NCBI RefSeq assembly: GCF_013407855.1
Contig: NZ_JACBZH010000001.1
Location: 1,054,001 to 1,118,000, forward strand
Source: Actinopolymorpha rutila
GTDB lineage: Bacteria; Actinomycetota; Actinomycetes; Propionibacteriales; Actinopolymorphaceae
DNA: 64,000 bases
Direction: 5' to 3'
Positions within the stretch are counted from its first letter, which is position 1; each line of letters begins with the position of its first letter. The notes beneath the pieces were generated by a model. That model had not been told where the DNA came from, did no database searches, and worked only from the letters and a program-made list of their open reading frames with translations. The position numbers were made by a program, and so were the translations under genes. Shown here piece after piece: positions 26,047-34,987 of this stretch.

Positions 26047-27546
26047 GTGAAGAAGGCCAGCCTCACTCTTGACCCCGCGTTCCGGATCGGAGCCGTCGAC
26101 CCGCGCGTGCGTGGCTCGTTCGTCGAGCATCTGGGCCGATGCGTCTACGGCGGCATCTACGAGCCGGACCACCCCGGCGCCGACGAGGACGGTTTCCGCG
26201 CCGACGTGCTCGACCTGACCCGCGAGCTCGGCGTCACCACAGTCCGCTATCCAGGTGGCAACTTCGTCTCCGGCTACCAGTGGGAGGACGGCATCGGCCC
26301 GCGGGCCGAGCGTCCGCACCGGCTGGACCTGGCCTGGAAGACGCTGGAGACCAACGAGGTGGGCGTCGACGAGTTCGCCACCTGGTGCCGCAAGGCCGGC
26401 GTCGAGCCGATGATGGCGGTCAACCTCGGCACGCGTGGCGTGCAGGAGGCGGCGGCGCTGGTGGAGTACTGCAACCACCCCGCCGGCACCTACTGGTCGG
26501 ACCTGCGGGCGAAGTACGGCGCGAAGGACCCGCACGACATCAGGATCTGGTGCCTCGGCAACGAGATGGACGGCCCGTGGCAGATCGCCCACAAGACCGC
26601 CCGCGACTACGGCATCCTCGCCAACCAGACCGCGAAGGCGATGCGGCTGGTCGACCCCAACCTCGAGCTGGTCGCCTGCGGTAGCTCCAACCGCGCGATG
26701 CCGACGTTCGGATCGTGGGAGGCCGAGGTCCTCGAGCACACCTACGACGTCGTCGACTACGTCTCACTGCACTCCTACTACCGTCCGAAGGACGGCGACT
26801 TCGCCAGCTTCCTGGCCTCCGGCGTCGACATGGACGCGATGATCGAGTCCGTGATCGCGACCTGCGACTACGTGAAGGCGAAGACCCGCAGCAAGAAGTC
26901 GGTCAACCTGTCCTACGACGAGTGGAACGTGTGGTACCACGTGCCCGGCGACGAGCGGGAGTGGGTGACCGGCCCGGCGCTCTTCGAGGACCAGTACTCC
27001 CTCGCGGACGCGGTCGTGGTGGGCTCGCTGCTCAACAGCCTGCTCCGGCGCGCGGACCGGGTGACGATGGCCTGTTTCGCCCAGCTGGTCAACGTGATCG
27101 CGCCGATGACGACGGTCCCGGGCGGCCCGGCGTACCGCCAGTCGACGTTCCACCCGATGCGGCTCGCCTTCCAGTACGGCACCGGAGCGACCCTGCGGGT
27201 GGAGCCGACCGGACCCCAGGTGGACACCCCCGACTTCGGCCCGGTTCCCCAGCTGGACTGCACCGCCACCCTGGACGAGGAGAACGGCTCCGCCGCGGTG
27301 TTCGCCGTCAACCGGTCCCTGACAGAGCCGCTGCTGGTCGAGGTCGACGTCCGCGCGCTGAAGGACGCCCGCGCCGTCGAGCACGTGGCCCTGTCCGGTG
27401 ACGACCGGGACGCGGCCAACACCGCCGAGCAGCCCGACCGGGTCGCGCCGCGGGTCCAGGACACCCCGGTGGTGGAGGACGGGACGCTGCGCTTCGAGCT
27501 GGCGCCGATGTCGTACAACGTCGTTCGCCTGGCAACCGCGCGTTGA
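26047..27546 (+). CDS. abfA: Alpha-L-arabinofuranosidase, GH51
   Basis: A 499-residue GH51 enzyme, normal length, that removes terminal alpha-L-arabinofuranosyl residues from arabinan or arabino-oligosaccharides. The acid/base Glu is in GNEMDG (about 173) and the nucleophile Glu is in YDEWNVW (about 292). There is no signal peptide, so it acts in the cytoplasm on imported oligosaccharides. The GTG start at 26047 follows a GGAAGGAAG stretch. It leads a plus-strand run with the zinc dehydrogenase, a secreted GH43 and pyrE, and faces the sugar transporter across a repeat-rich control region. Confidence 0.94.
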   Translation: MKKASLTLDPAFRIGAVDPRVRGSFVEHLGRCVYGGIYEPDHPGADEDGFRADVLDLTRELGVTTVRYPGGNFVSGYQWEDGIGPRAERPHRLDLAWKTLETNEVGVDEFATWCRKAGVEPMMAVNLGTRGVQEAAALVEYCNHPAGTYWSDLRAKYGAKDPHDIRIWCLGNEMDGPWQIAHKTARDYGILANQTAKAMRLVDPNLELVACGSSNRAMPTFGSWEAEVLEHTYDVVDYVSLHSYYRPKDGDFASFLASGVDMDAMIESVIATCDYVKAKTRSKKSVNLSYDEWNVWYHVPGDEREWVTGPALFEDQYSLADAVVVGSLLNSLLRRADRVTMACFAQLVNVIAPMTTVPGGPAYRQSTFHPMRLAFQYGTGATLRVEPTGPQVDTPDFGPVPQLDCTATLDEENGSAAVFAVNRSLTEPLLVEVDVRALKDARAVEHVALSGDDRDAANTAEQPDRVAPRVQDTPVVEDGTLRFELAPMSYNVVRLATAR

Positions 27547-27551
27547 CAGCC

Positions 27552-28610
27552 ATGAGCCCGACGACAGCCAGCACAGGCATGGGAACGATTCCGGACACCA
27601 ACCCGTCGGTGGTCGTACGCGGCCCGGACGACTTCGGTGTCGAGGAACGGCCGCTCGCGCCGCCCGGGCCGGGCGAGGTCCTGGTCCGGGTCGGCGCGGC
27701 CGGCATCTGCGGCAGCGACGTCGAACTGTTCGCCGGCACCCGCCCGGCGGCGTACGTCAGTTATCCCGTGGTGCCCGGGCACGAGTGGTCCGGCACCGTG
27801 GCGGCCCTGGGCGAGGGCGTCGACTGGCTGGACGTCGACGACCCGGTGGTGGCGCAGGGCTTCCGCAACTGCGGGCGCTGCCCACGCTGCCGGGAGGGTG
27901 CCACCAACCTGTGCGAGGCGGGGTACGCCGAGACCGGCTTCACCCACGCCGGCGCGTTCAGTTCCTACGTCGTCGTACCGGCCCGGCTGGTGCACCGGCT
28001 GAACGCCGGCGCCGACCTGGAGGCGGCGGCACTGCTGGAGCCGTCCGCGTGCGTGCTGGAGGGAGTGCTCGCGGCGGCACCCGAAGTCGGGGCGCGCGTC
28101 GCGGTCGTCGGCACCGGAACGCTCAGCCTGGTCGCCTGCCAGGTGCTCGCGGCGTACAGCCCGAGCGAGCTGGTGCTGATCGGCGACAGCCCCAGCGGCC
28201 GTGAGCTCGGCACCGCCTGGGGCGCGACCCGATGCGTGAGCAACGCCGAGGCGGTCGAGTCGGGCTGGACCTGCGACGCCGACGTGGTGGTCGAGGCGGG
28301 CAGCCGGCAGACGTCGGCCAAGGCCGCCCTGAACGCCGCCCGCCGGGGCGCGACCGTCGTCCTGGAAGGGATTCCGGGTGGCCCGGCCGAGGGCGACCTC
28401 ACCGACATCGTGCTCAAACACCTGCGGGTGCAGGGCGTCTTCGGTGCGTCCGCCGCGGCCTGGGAGCACGTGGTGGGGATGTTCAACGCCGGGTTGCTCG
28501 ACCTGCGTCCGCTGATCAGTCACCGGTACGCCGTGGCCGACGTGGGCGCGGCGCTGTCGATGCTGCGGGAGCGCCCCGCCGATCTGCGCAAGGTGCTGTT
28601 GCGGCCCTGA
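27552..28610 (+). CDS. Zinc-binding alcohol/polyol dehydrogenase (MDR family)
   Basis: 352 residues from ATG 27552 (a TTG at 27543 overlapping the GH51 stop is an alternative). Medium-chain dehydrogenase fold: the catalytic zinc site begins CGSD and PGHEWSG, the structural zinc is held by four Cys in the CGRCPRCREGATNLC loop, and the nucleotide site is VVGTGTLSL, a variant of GxGxxG. The family oxidises sugars or polyols with NAD(P). In this position it could be a sugar dehydrogenase for released arabinose, feeding the lactonase and dehydratase, but L-arabinitol or another polyol is equally possible. Confidence 0.87.
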   Translation: MSPTTASTGMGTIPDTNPSVVVRGPDDFGVEERPLAPPGPGEVLVRVGAAGICGSDVELFAGTRPAAYVSYPVVPGHEWSGTVAALGEGVDWLDVDDPVVAQGFRNCGRCPRCREGATNLCEAGYAETGFTHAGAFSSYVVVPARLVHRLNAGADLEAAALLEPSACVLEGVLAAAPEVGARVAVVGTGTLSLVACQVLAAYSPSELVLIGDSPSGRELGTAWGATRCVSNAEAVESGWTCDADVVVEAGSRQTSAKAALNAARRGATVVLEGIPGGPAEGDLTDIVLKHLRVQGVFGASAAAWEHVVGMFNAGLLDLRPLISHRYAVADVGAALSMLRERPADLRKVLLRP

Positions 28611-28630
28611 GATTCTGCCTGGAGGAACGC

Positions 28631-29716
28631 ATGACACGCGTCACCGGCATTCGAATGGCTCGCAGTGTGTTCCTGGCCGTCGCTGTGCTGGTGGCCGCGC
28701 TCGTGGCCACCAGCGCCGATCCACCGGCGATGGCGACCGCGGCATCGTCGGCGCGGCAGGGGCCGGCCCCGGCCCCGGCCCCGGCCGCGCGTCCGCCGGC
28801 GCAGCTCAGCGGTGACCTGCACGCCCACGACCCGGCGCTGATCCGCGAGCACGGGCCACGCGGGTCGTGGTACGTCTTCTCCACCGGCGATCCGGCGGTC
28901 GGTGACGGCACGGTGCAGATCAGGCGCTCGGCCGATCTCGGCCACTGGTCCTACAACGGCACAGTCTTCTCCCGGATCCCTTCCTGGGTACGCGAAGCGG
29001 TGCCCGGCGTCACCAACCTCTGGGCGCCGGAGGTGACCTTCCACGACGGTCGCTACTACCTCTACTACGCCGCCTCGACGTTCGGCTCCAACCGTTCGGT
29101 GATCGGCCTGGCCACCAACACCACTCTCGACTCCGACGACCCCGGCTACCGCTGGGTCGACCGGGGTGAGGTGACAACCTCGGTGCCGAGCGACGACTTC
29201 AACGCGATCGATCCCGGCGTCGTCACCGACGCGGAAGGCACGCCGTGGCTGGCGTTCGGCTCGTTCTGGAGCGGGATCCGGATGCTCCGGCTGCGCTGGC
29301 CGGACGGCAAGGTCGCACCGGGCCAGGGCGAGCCGCTGCGGCTGGCCGACCGGCACGTGCCGCCGAACGCGATCGAGGCGGCGTACGTCGTCGCCCGGAA
29401 CGGTTGGTACTACCTGTTCGTCTCCCTGGACTTCTGCTGCCGGGGAACCGACAGCACGTACAAGATCGCCGTCGGCCGGTCGCGGTCGGTGTCCGGCCCG
29501 TACGTCGACGAACTCGGCACACCGCTCGCCCACGGCGGCGGCACGGTGATCCTTTCCGAACGCGGCACGATGATCGGCCCCGGTGGACAGTCGGTGTTCG
29601 GCGACGTACTCGCGTTCCACTACTACGACGCGACAGCGAACGGCGACTTCCGGCTCGGCCTGCGGCGGATCCAGTGGACGGCCGGCGGGTGGCCGCGGGT
29701 CGCCGACCGCCCGTGA
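28631..29716 (+). CDS. Secreted GH43 arabinan endo-1,5-alpha-L-arabinosidase-like enzyme
   Basis: 361 residues. The N terminus is a clear Sec signal (ARSVFLAVAVLVAALVATSA), followed by an Ala/Pro linker (PAPAPAPAA) and a five-bladed GH43 domain. The expected three acids are Asp in HDPALI (about 67), Asp in NAIDPGV (about 194) and Glu in NAIEAAYVV (about 249). It should cut the alpha-1,5 backbone of arabinan outside the cell. GGAGG lies five bases before the ATG. It begins 20 bp after the dehydrogenase gene and is the only exported enzyme of the island's glycosidases. Confidence 0.91.
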   Translation: MTRVTGIRMARSVFLAVAVLVAALVATSADPPAMATAASSARQGPAPAPAPAARPPAQLSGDLHAHDPALIREHGPRGSWYVFSTGDPAVGDGTVQIRRSADLGHWSYNGTVFSRIPSWVREAVPGVTNLWAPEVTFHDGRYYLYYAASTFGSNRSVIGLATNTTLDSDDPGYRWVDRGEVTTSVPSDDFNAIDPGVVTDAEGTPWLAFGSFWSGIRMLRLRWPDGKVAPGQGEPLRLADRHVPPNAIEAAYVVARNGWYYLFVSLDFCCRGTDSTYKIAVGRSRSVSGPYVDELGTPLAHGGGTVILSERGTMIGPGGQSVFGDVLAFHYYDATANGDFRLGLRRIQWTAGGWPRVADRP

Positions 29717-29738
29717 ACAACTGTCATGCTTGACCACC

Positions 29739-30257
29739 GTGACCAACGCGCAGCTTGCCCATCGGATCGCTGACAGGTGCCGGTTGACAGGGCGGTTCGT
29801 CCTTCGCTCCGGCCGGCAGACCACGGAGTACTTCGACAAGTACCAGTTCGAGGCCGACCCGGTCCTGCTGGACGAGGTCGGTGCCGCGCTGGCGCCGCTC
29901 GTGCCCGACGGCACCGAGGTGCTGGCCGGGCTGGAGATGGGCGGCATCGCCGTCGTCGCGGCACTCGGCCGGCACACCGGACTGCCGTGCGCGTTCGTTC
30001 GTAAGAAGGCCAAGGAGTACGGCACGGCCCGGCTGGCCGAGGGCGCGGACGTGGAGGGCCGCCGGGTGCTCGTGGTCGAGGACGTGGTGACCAGTGGCGG
30101 GCAGGTCGTGCTGTCCACGCGGGACCTGCGCGTGCTCGGCGCGAACGTCGAGCACGCCCTGTGCGTCATCGACCGTGAGGAGGGCGGGGAGCAGGCGCTC
30201 GCTGACGTCAACCTCACCTTGCACGCGTTGTTCCGCCGCCGGGATCTCGAAGCCTGA
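29739..30257 (+). CDS. pyrE: Orotate phosphoribosyltransferase
   Basis: 172 residues. The PRPP-binding loop is visible as VLVVEDVVTSGGQV (about residues 106-119), and FVRKKAKEYGTA and LEMGGIAV match the family. It joins orotate and PRPP to make OMP in pyrimidine synthesis. The GTG at 29739 has only a weak ribosome-binding site; a TTG at 29730 is an alternative. It starts 22 bp after the GH43 gene, an odd place for a housekeeping gene, and is not near other pyr genes here; it may simply be co-transcribed. Confidence 0.88.
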   Translation: MTNAQLAHRIADRCRLTGRFVLRSGRQTTEYFDKYQFEADPVLLDEVGAALAPLVPDGTEVLAGLEMGGIAVVAALGRHTGLPCAFVRKKAKEYGTARLAEGADVEGRRVLVVEDVVTSGGQVVLSTRDLRVLGANVEHALCVIDREEGGEQALADVNLTLHALFRRRDLEA

Positions 30258-30283
30258 CCTGGATCGGCCCGCTCCCCGCCGCG

Positions 30284-31321
30284 TCAGGCCTCGCGGCGGG
30301 GGCCGGTCGACTCGCGGACGACGAGCCGGCAGGGAATCGTCTGCATGCCGCCGGTCACCGGCCGGCCGCCGATGGCGGCGAGCAGGTGCTCGGCGGCGAT
30401 CCGGCCGACCTCGCCGAGGCTCATGTCCACCGTCGTCAGCGGCGGCCTGGAGCCGAGCGCCATCGCCTCCCAGTTGTCGAACCCGATCAGCGCGATGTCG
30501 CCGGGCACCCGCCTGCCCCGCTCACGCAGCGTCTCCGCCACGCCGCGGGCGATCTGGTCGTTGCCGCAGAAGATCGCGTCCACCTCGGGCTCGGCGCGCA
30601 ACAGGATGTCGGCGCCCTGGCGTCCCCACTCCTCGGTCCACTCGCCGTACAGCGGTTCGCCGCCGGCGAGCGGCAGGCCCACCTCGGCCAGCGCGCGGTG
30701 GACGCCGGCGGCCCGCTGGCGGGCGGCGAGAAACCGGCTCGGCCCGGCGATGTGCGCGATCCGGGTGCGGCCGGTGGCGAGCAGGTGGCCGACGGCAAGC
30801 GCGCCGCCGCCCTCGTCGTCCGGGATTACCGACAGGTCGGCCGGGTCGGTGGACTGGGTCATCGCGTACACCACCGGCACCGGCAGGTCGGCGCCGATGG
30901 ACGGACGCGGCTCGGTGCGCCGCCCGGTGACCAGTAGTCCGTCCACCCGCCGGGCGAGCAGCGTCTGGACGTGGTGGCGTTCGCGGATCGGGTCGTCGCG
31001 GGTGTCGCACATGAACACCGAGATCTGACCCGCGCCGAGTGCGTCCTCCGCACCCAGCATCACCGGGATGCTGAACCTGCCGAAGCTGTCGGAGGTGACC
31101 AGGCCGACGGTGAACGTGCGCCCGCTGAGCAGACCGCGGGCCAGTGCGTTGGGCCGGAAGCCCAGCTGCCGGGCCGCCTCGACCACCCGGTCCCGGGTCT
31201 CCTGCCGCAGCTTTCCGCGGCCGTTCAGCGCCTTGGACGCGGTGCCGACCGAGACGCCGGCCAGGCTCGCCACGTCGCGGATGGTGACGGCGCGGACCTC
31301 CGGTGAGAGCGGTTGCGGCAA
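30284..31321 (-). CDS. LacI family transcriptional regulator
   Basis: 345 residues. The N-terminal LacI helix-turn-helix reads VTIRDVASLAGVSVGTASKALNG, followed by the hinge helix NALARGLLSGRT and a periplasmic-binding-protein-like sugar sensor domain. I chose a TTG start at 31321 with GAAGGAAACC upstream; this gives the usual spacing of about 10 residues before the helix-turn-helix, whereas the next starts upstream give a long tail. It is divergent from the GH127-transporter operon and most likely represses it until an arabinoside inducer binds. GGGAAAC half-sites lie in its own promoter region. Confidence 0.9.
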   Translation of the reverse strand: MPQPLSPEVRAVTIRDVASLAGVSVGTASKALNGRGKLRQETRDRVVEAARQLGFRPNALARGLLSGRTFTVGLVTSDSFGRFSIPVMLGAEDALGAGQISVFMCDTRDDPIRERHHVQTLLARRVDGLLVTGRRTEPRPSIGADLPVPVVYAMTQSTDPADLSVIPDDEGGGALAVGHLLATGRTRIAHIAGPSRFLAARQRAAGVHRALAEVGLPLAGGEPLYGEWTEEWGRQGADILLRAEPEVDAIFCGNDQIARGVAETLRERGRRVPGDIALIGFDNWEAMALGSRPPLTTVDMSLGEVGRIAAEHLLAAIGGRPVTGGMQTIPCRLVVRESTGPRREA

Positions 31322-31376
31322 CGTGGTTTCCTTCGGTCCGGCCGGTGTCGGGACGTGCGCAGTGTACGGGCTGCCT

Positions 31377-31397
31377 GGGAAACCGTACGCGGGAAAC
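31377..31397. promoter_or_regulatory. Candidate LacI-family half-sites
   Basis: Two direct GGGAAAC copies (31377-31383 and 31391-31397) and an inverted GGTTTCC (31325-31331) next to the LacI start. GGAAAC-type half-sites are common for LacI-family repressors, so this may be autoregulation. Confidence 0.35.
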
Positions 31398-31415
31398 AAG
31401 ACTGAACCCGGCAAC

Positions 31416-31450
31416 GGGTCTTGACCCTGCTCGATGATCAGCCCTACCTT
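31416..31450 (+). promoter_or_regulatory. Candidate promoter with overlapping operator for the GH127 operon
   Basis: TTGACC (31421-31426) and TACCTT (31445-31450) are separated by 18 bases, a reasonable sigma-70-type pair. The perfect dyad GGGTC-TT-GACCC (31416-31427) covers the -35 element, where a repressor would exclude RNA polymerase. Confidence 0.45.
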
Positions 31451-31514
31451 GTGGGCGCTGCAAGGAAAACCTATTCCTGAAGTTTCTCCCAGCCGGGTCC
31501 GGGACGCTCCGCAT

Positions 31515-31573
31515 CACCTCGTTCCGTACCACCTCGTTCCGTACCACCTCGTCCGCATCACCTCGTTCCGCGC
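31515..31573. repeat. Four tandem copies of a 15-bp unit
   Basis: CACCTCGTTCCGTAC is repeated exactly at 31515-31529 and 31530-31544, then as CACCTCGTCCGCAT (one base short) at 31545-31558 and CACCTCGTTCCGCGC at 31559-31573. The block lies in the 5' leader, ending 27 bases before the GH127 start. It could be a regulator array or an RNA feature; slippage could change copy number. Confidence 0.85.
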
Positions 31574-31600
31574 CGGCCGGGCGTACCCAGAAGGAGGCCC

Positions 31601-33568
31601 ATGAGCACCACGGCGAACCGACCAGCCGGCGCACCGGCGGGCGGCCCGGTCGAGCCGACGCCGGACAGCCGGGCACCGCACCGCCCGCTGCGGCTGCGTG
31701 ACGTCCACATCGACGGCGGCCCGCTCGGCCGGTGGCAGGAGACCAACCGCGCGGCCAGCATCCCGCTGGGGATCAAGCAACTGGAGGAGGCCGGCAACCT
31801 GCACAACCTCCGGCTCGCGGCCGGTGAGGTGACCGGCGACTTCCGCGGCCCGAGGTTCATGGACTCCGATCTCTACAAGCAGCTGGAGGCGGTCGCCTGG
31901 GAGGCCGGCCGCGAGGACGCCGGTGAGCTGCACGACTTCCTTCGCCGGGCCGGCGAACTGCTCGCCAAGGCGCAGCGCGCCGACGGTTACCTCAACTCCT
32001 ACTACCAGGTGGTCAGGCCCGAGCGTCAGTACGCCGAACTCGAGCACAGCCACGAGATGTACTGCGCCGGCCACCTCGTCCAGGCCGCGGTGGCCGCCGC
32101 CCGGGTCGGTGGCGAGCCCGAGCTCCTCGCCGTGGCGCGCCGCTTCGCCGACCACCTCGTCGAGGTGTTCCTGCGCGGTGGCAATCCCGGCATCGACGGC
32201 CACCCGGAGATCGAGACCGCGCTGGTGGAGCTGTACCGGCTCACCGGCGAGCGTTCCTATCTCGACCTCTCGCTGCACCTCGTGGACGAGCGCGGCAAGG
32301 GCCACATCGCCGGCAGCGGCATGGGGCAGCGCTACTTCCAGGACCACCTTCCGGTCCGCGAGGCCGACACCGAGGTGGGCCACGCCGTCCGCGCGCTCTA
32401 CCTCGAGGCCGGCATCGTCGACCTCTACCTCGAGACCGGCGACGAGTCGCTGCTTGCCTCCTCCGTACGCCGGTGGGAGGACATGGTGGCGACCAAGACC
32501 CAGCTCACCGGCGGGGTCGGCTCGCGGCACTCCCACGAGGCGTTCGGGGACCGCTACGAGCTGCCGCCGGACAGGTCGTACAACGAGACCTGCGCGGCGA
32601 TCGCGAGCGTGCACTGGAACTGGCGGCTGCTGTTGGCGACAGGCGAGGGACGGTACGCCGACCTGCTCGAACGCACGCTGTACAACGCGTTCGCGGCGTC
32701 TACGTCGACCGACGGCACGAGGTTCTTCTACGTCAACCCCTTGCAGCGCAGGCACGACCACACCGAGGGCGACGACCCCGGTCGCCGGCACGAGTGGTTC
32801 AGCTGCGCGTGCTGCCCGCCCAACATCATGCGGTTGGTGTCCACGGTCGGCCACTACGTCGCCACCACGAACGACGACGGACTGAGCGTCCACCAGTACG
32901 TCCCGGGCACGATCCGGGCGGACCTGTCCGCGGGCGAGGTGGCGCTGTCGGTTCGGACGGAGTACCCCTGGGAGGGCGAGGTCGCGTTCGCCGTCGACAC
33001 CGCGCCCGAGGGTGAGTGGTCGCTGGCGCTGCGGGTGCCGGCGTGGAGCCCGTCGGTCGGGGTCAGTGTGAACTCCGAGCCTGCCGACGCGACCCCGGAC
33101 GAGCGCGGCTACGTCGTCGTTCGCCGGGCCTGGTCGCCGGGTGACACGGTGACGATCACGCTCGATCTCACGCCCCGCCTGGTCTTTCCGCACCAGCGGA
33201 TCGACGCGGTACGCGGTTGTGTCGCGGTCGAGCGCGGCCCGCTCGTGTACTGCTTCGAGCAGGCCGACCAGGCCGAGGGTGTCGACGTGGAGGACCTCAC
33301 GCTCGCACCGAACGCGGGCATCCGGGCCGTACCGCAAGCCGACCTTGCGGGCGTCGGCCGCACGGTCCTGCTCACCATGGACGCCGCCGCGGTGTCCCAG
33401 CCCAGGAACGGTTTTCCGTACACACCACAGCCCACCGACCAGGCGGTGACCAGTCGTGCGGTGACCGCGACCGCGGTGCCCTACTTCCAGTGGGACAACC
33501 GCGACGGCGGCGCGATGCGGGTCTGGCTTCCCGTCTCCCCGCAAGTCACGTCAGGAGAGAACTCATGA
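31601..33568 (+). CDS. Beta-L-arabinofuranosidase, GH127
   Basis: 655 residues, matching the GH127 family of HypBA1 from Bifidobacterium. The zinc-thiolate active site can be placed by spacing: Glu in SHEAFG (about 313), Glu and Cys in YNETCA (about 329 and 331), and the Cys pair in CACCPPN (about 404-405), one Cys being the presumed nucleophile. The product would be L-arabinose from beta-arabinofuranosides such as those on hydroxyproline-rich glycoproteins. No signal peptide, so it acts inside the cell. It is the first gene of a four-gene operon with a CUT1 transporter, and its stop overlaps the next start (ATGA). Confidence 0.93.
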   Translation: MSTTANRPAGAPAGGPVEPTPDSRAPHRPLRLRDVHIDGGPLGRWQETNRAASIPLGIKQLEEAGNLHNLRLAAGEVTGDFRGPRFMDSDLYKQLEAVAWEAGREDAGELHDFLRRAGELLAKAQRADGYLNSYYQVVRPERQYAELEHSHEMYCAGHLVQAAVAAARVGGEPELLAVARRFADHLVEVFLRGGNPGIDGHPEIETALVELYRLTGERSYLDLSLHLVDERGKGHIAGSGMGQRYFQDHLPVREADTEVGHAVRALYLEAGIVDLYLETGDESLLASSVRRWEDMVATKTQLTGGVGSRHSHEAFGDRYELPPDRSYNETCAAIASVHWNWRLLLATGEGRYADLLERTLYNAFAASTSTDGTRFFYVNPLQRRHDHTEGDDPGRRHEWFSCACCPPNIMRLVSTVGHYVATTNDDGLSVHQYVPGTIRADLSAGEVALSVRTEYPWEGEVAFAVDTAPEGEWSLALRVPAWSPSVGVSVNSEPADATPDERGYVVVRRAWSPGDTVTITLDLTPRLVFPHQRIDAVRGCVAVERGPLVYCFEQADQAEGVDVEDLTLAPNAGIRAVPQADLAGVGRTVLLTMDAAAVSQPRNGFPYTPQPTDQAVTSRAVTATAVPYFQWDNRDGGAMRVWLPVSPQVTSGENS

Positions 33569-34965
33569 GCACCCGACCCATCGTGCCCGGACGCCCGCGC
33601 TGGAGTCGGCGGGACCTGCTGCGGGCAGGCGGCCTGGCGGCCGGCGCCGCTGCGTTCCCGGCGCTCGCCGGCTGCGGAGGTGACAGCGGCGGAGGTGGCG
33701 GCGGCGACGCCCAGCTGCAGTTCATGTACTGGGGTTCGTCGTTCGAGCAGAAGGCGATCAACGCCATGCTCAAGCAGTTCGAGGACAAGAACAAGGGCGT
33801 CTCGGTCAAGCCCGTCTACACACCGAACGAGTACGACACCAAGGTCAACACGCTGGTGGCCAGCAAGCGCGCGCCCGACGTGGCGTACATGGGCGGCTCG
33901 ATGGGCTACCGCCTGGCCGAGCAGGGCAAGCTGGTCAACCTCGCGAAGTACTTCAAGAAGTACCCCGCGCTCACCGACCGGCTTCCTGGCACCTACTTCT
34001 GGTACGGCAAGGACAAGACGTTCGGCACCCAGACGGCCAACGAGGTCATGCTGCTCTGGTACAACCGGGCGGTCATGAAGGACGCGGGGGTCGAGCCTCC
34101 GCCCGCCGAGGCCGGCAAGGCCTGGTCGTGGGACGAGTTCGTGCAGGCCGCCTACAAGCTCACCCGCGACCAGAACGGCAAGCGCCCCGACGAGTCCGGC
34201 TTCGACCCCAAGCGGATCCGGCAGTTCGGTGCCTCGGTGAGCGTGCAGTCGAGCTACACCTGGGAGTCCTTCCTGCGCAGCAACGGTGCCGCGTTCGTGG
34301 ACGAGGCCGGCCGCAAGTGCCTGCTGGACCAGCCGGAGGCGGTGGAGGTGTTCCAGAACCTCCAGGACCTGATGTACAAACACCATGTCGCGCCGACTCC
34401 AGTACAGCTCGGCAACAACGCACCGGCCACCAACGTGCAGTTGCAGACCAAGCGGATCGCGATGGCGGTGGACGGCCAGTGGGTGCTGCTGGACATGGCG
34501 CAGAGCAAGGTCGACTACGGCATCGGTGTGCTGCCGAGGTACGGCGAGCCGGCCACCACCCAGCTCGGCGGTGCGTCGGTGGTGTTCTCGGGCTCGAAGT
34601 ACCCCGAGCAGGCCGTGGAGCTGTTCATGTTCCACAACGACCCGAGGTACGTCGACCTGTTCAAGAACGGCCTGTGGATGCCGCTGGAGAAGAAGTACTA
34701 CACCGACCCGCGGGCGATCGACTCCTGGATCAAGAACGACTCGCACCCGCCGGAGTACCGCACCGCGGTCGTCGACTACACGCTGAACCACGCGCAGACG
34801 GCGTTCAGTCAGCGGCTGAAGAACATGGACAACATCAGCGAGGTGCTGACGCCGGCACTGCAGCGGATCGAGACCGGGAAGCAGCCTGCCAAGGAAGTGT
34901 TGACAGCGCTCGTACCCAAGATCGACAAGCTGTTGCAGGGCTGGTACCCGAGCCAGACGCCGTGA
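33565..34965 (+). CDS. Sugar ABC transporter substrate-binding lipoprotein (family 1)
   Basis: 466 residues. SRRDLLRAGGLAAGAAAFPALAGC gives a twin-arginine-type signal with a lipobox (in segments: SRRDLLRAGG, then LAGC). A Gly/Asp linker follows, then a family 1 sugar-binding fold (LQFMYWGSSFEQ; VDGQWVLLDMA about residue 300). CAGGAGAG precedes the ATG, which overlaps the GH127 stop. Because it is translationally coupled to GH127, its ligand is probably a beta-arabino-oligosaccharide (inference). Confidence 0.92.
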   Translation: MSTRPIVPGRPRWSRRDLLRAGGLAAGAAAFPALAGCGGDSGGGGGGDAQLQFMYWGSSFEQKAINAMLKQFEDKNKGVSVKPVYTPNEYDTKVNTLVASKRAPDVAYMGGSMGYRLAEQGKLVNLAKYFKKYPALTDRLPGTYFWYGKDKTFGTQTANEVMLLWYNRAVMKDAGVEPPPAEAGKAWSWDEFVQAAYKLTRDQNGKRPDESGFDPKRIRQFGASVSVQSSYTWESFLRSNGAAFVDEAGRKCLLDQPEAVEVFQNLQDLMYKHHVAPTPVQLGNNAPATNVQLQTKRIAMAVDGQWVLLDMAQSKVDYGIGVLPRYGEPATTQLGGASVVFSGSKYPEQAVELFMFHNDPRYVDLFKNGLWMPLEKKYYTDPRAIDSWIKNDSHPPEYRTAVVDYTLNHAQTAFSQRLKNMDNISEVLTPALQRIETGKQPAKEVLTALVPKIDKLLQGWYPSQTP

Positions 34966-34987
34966 CCGGCGGCAGGAAGGCGTTCGC

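Noticed and set aside
31515..31573. Possible CRISPR or integrase attachment site
   Set aside because: Head-to-tail 15-bp copies with no spacers, and no tRNA or integrase nearby.
31514..33544. A 676-codon open frame opposite GH127
   Set aside because: Antisense to a gene with a complete zinc-thiolate active site; its composition is a high-GC shadow, and its C-terminal TRWYGTRWYGTR comes only from the 15-bp repeats.
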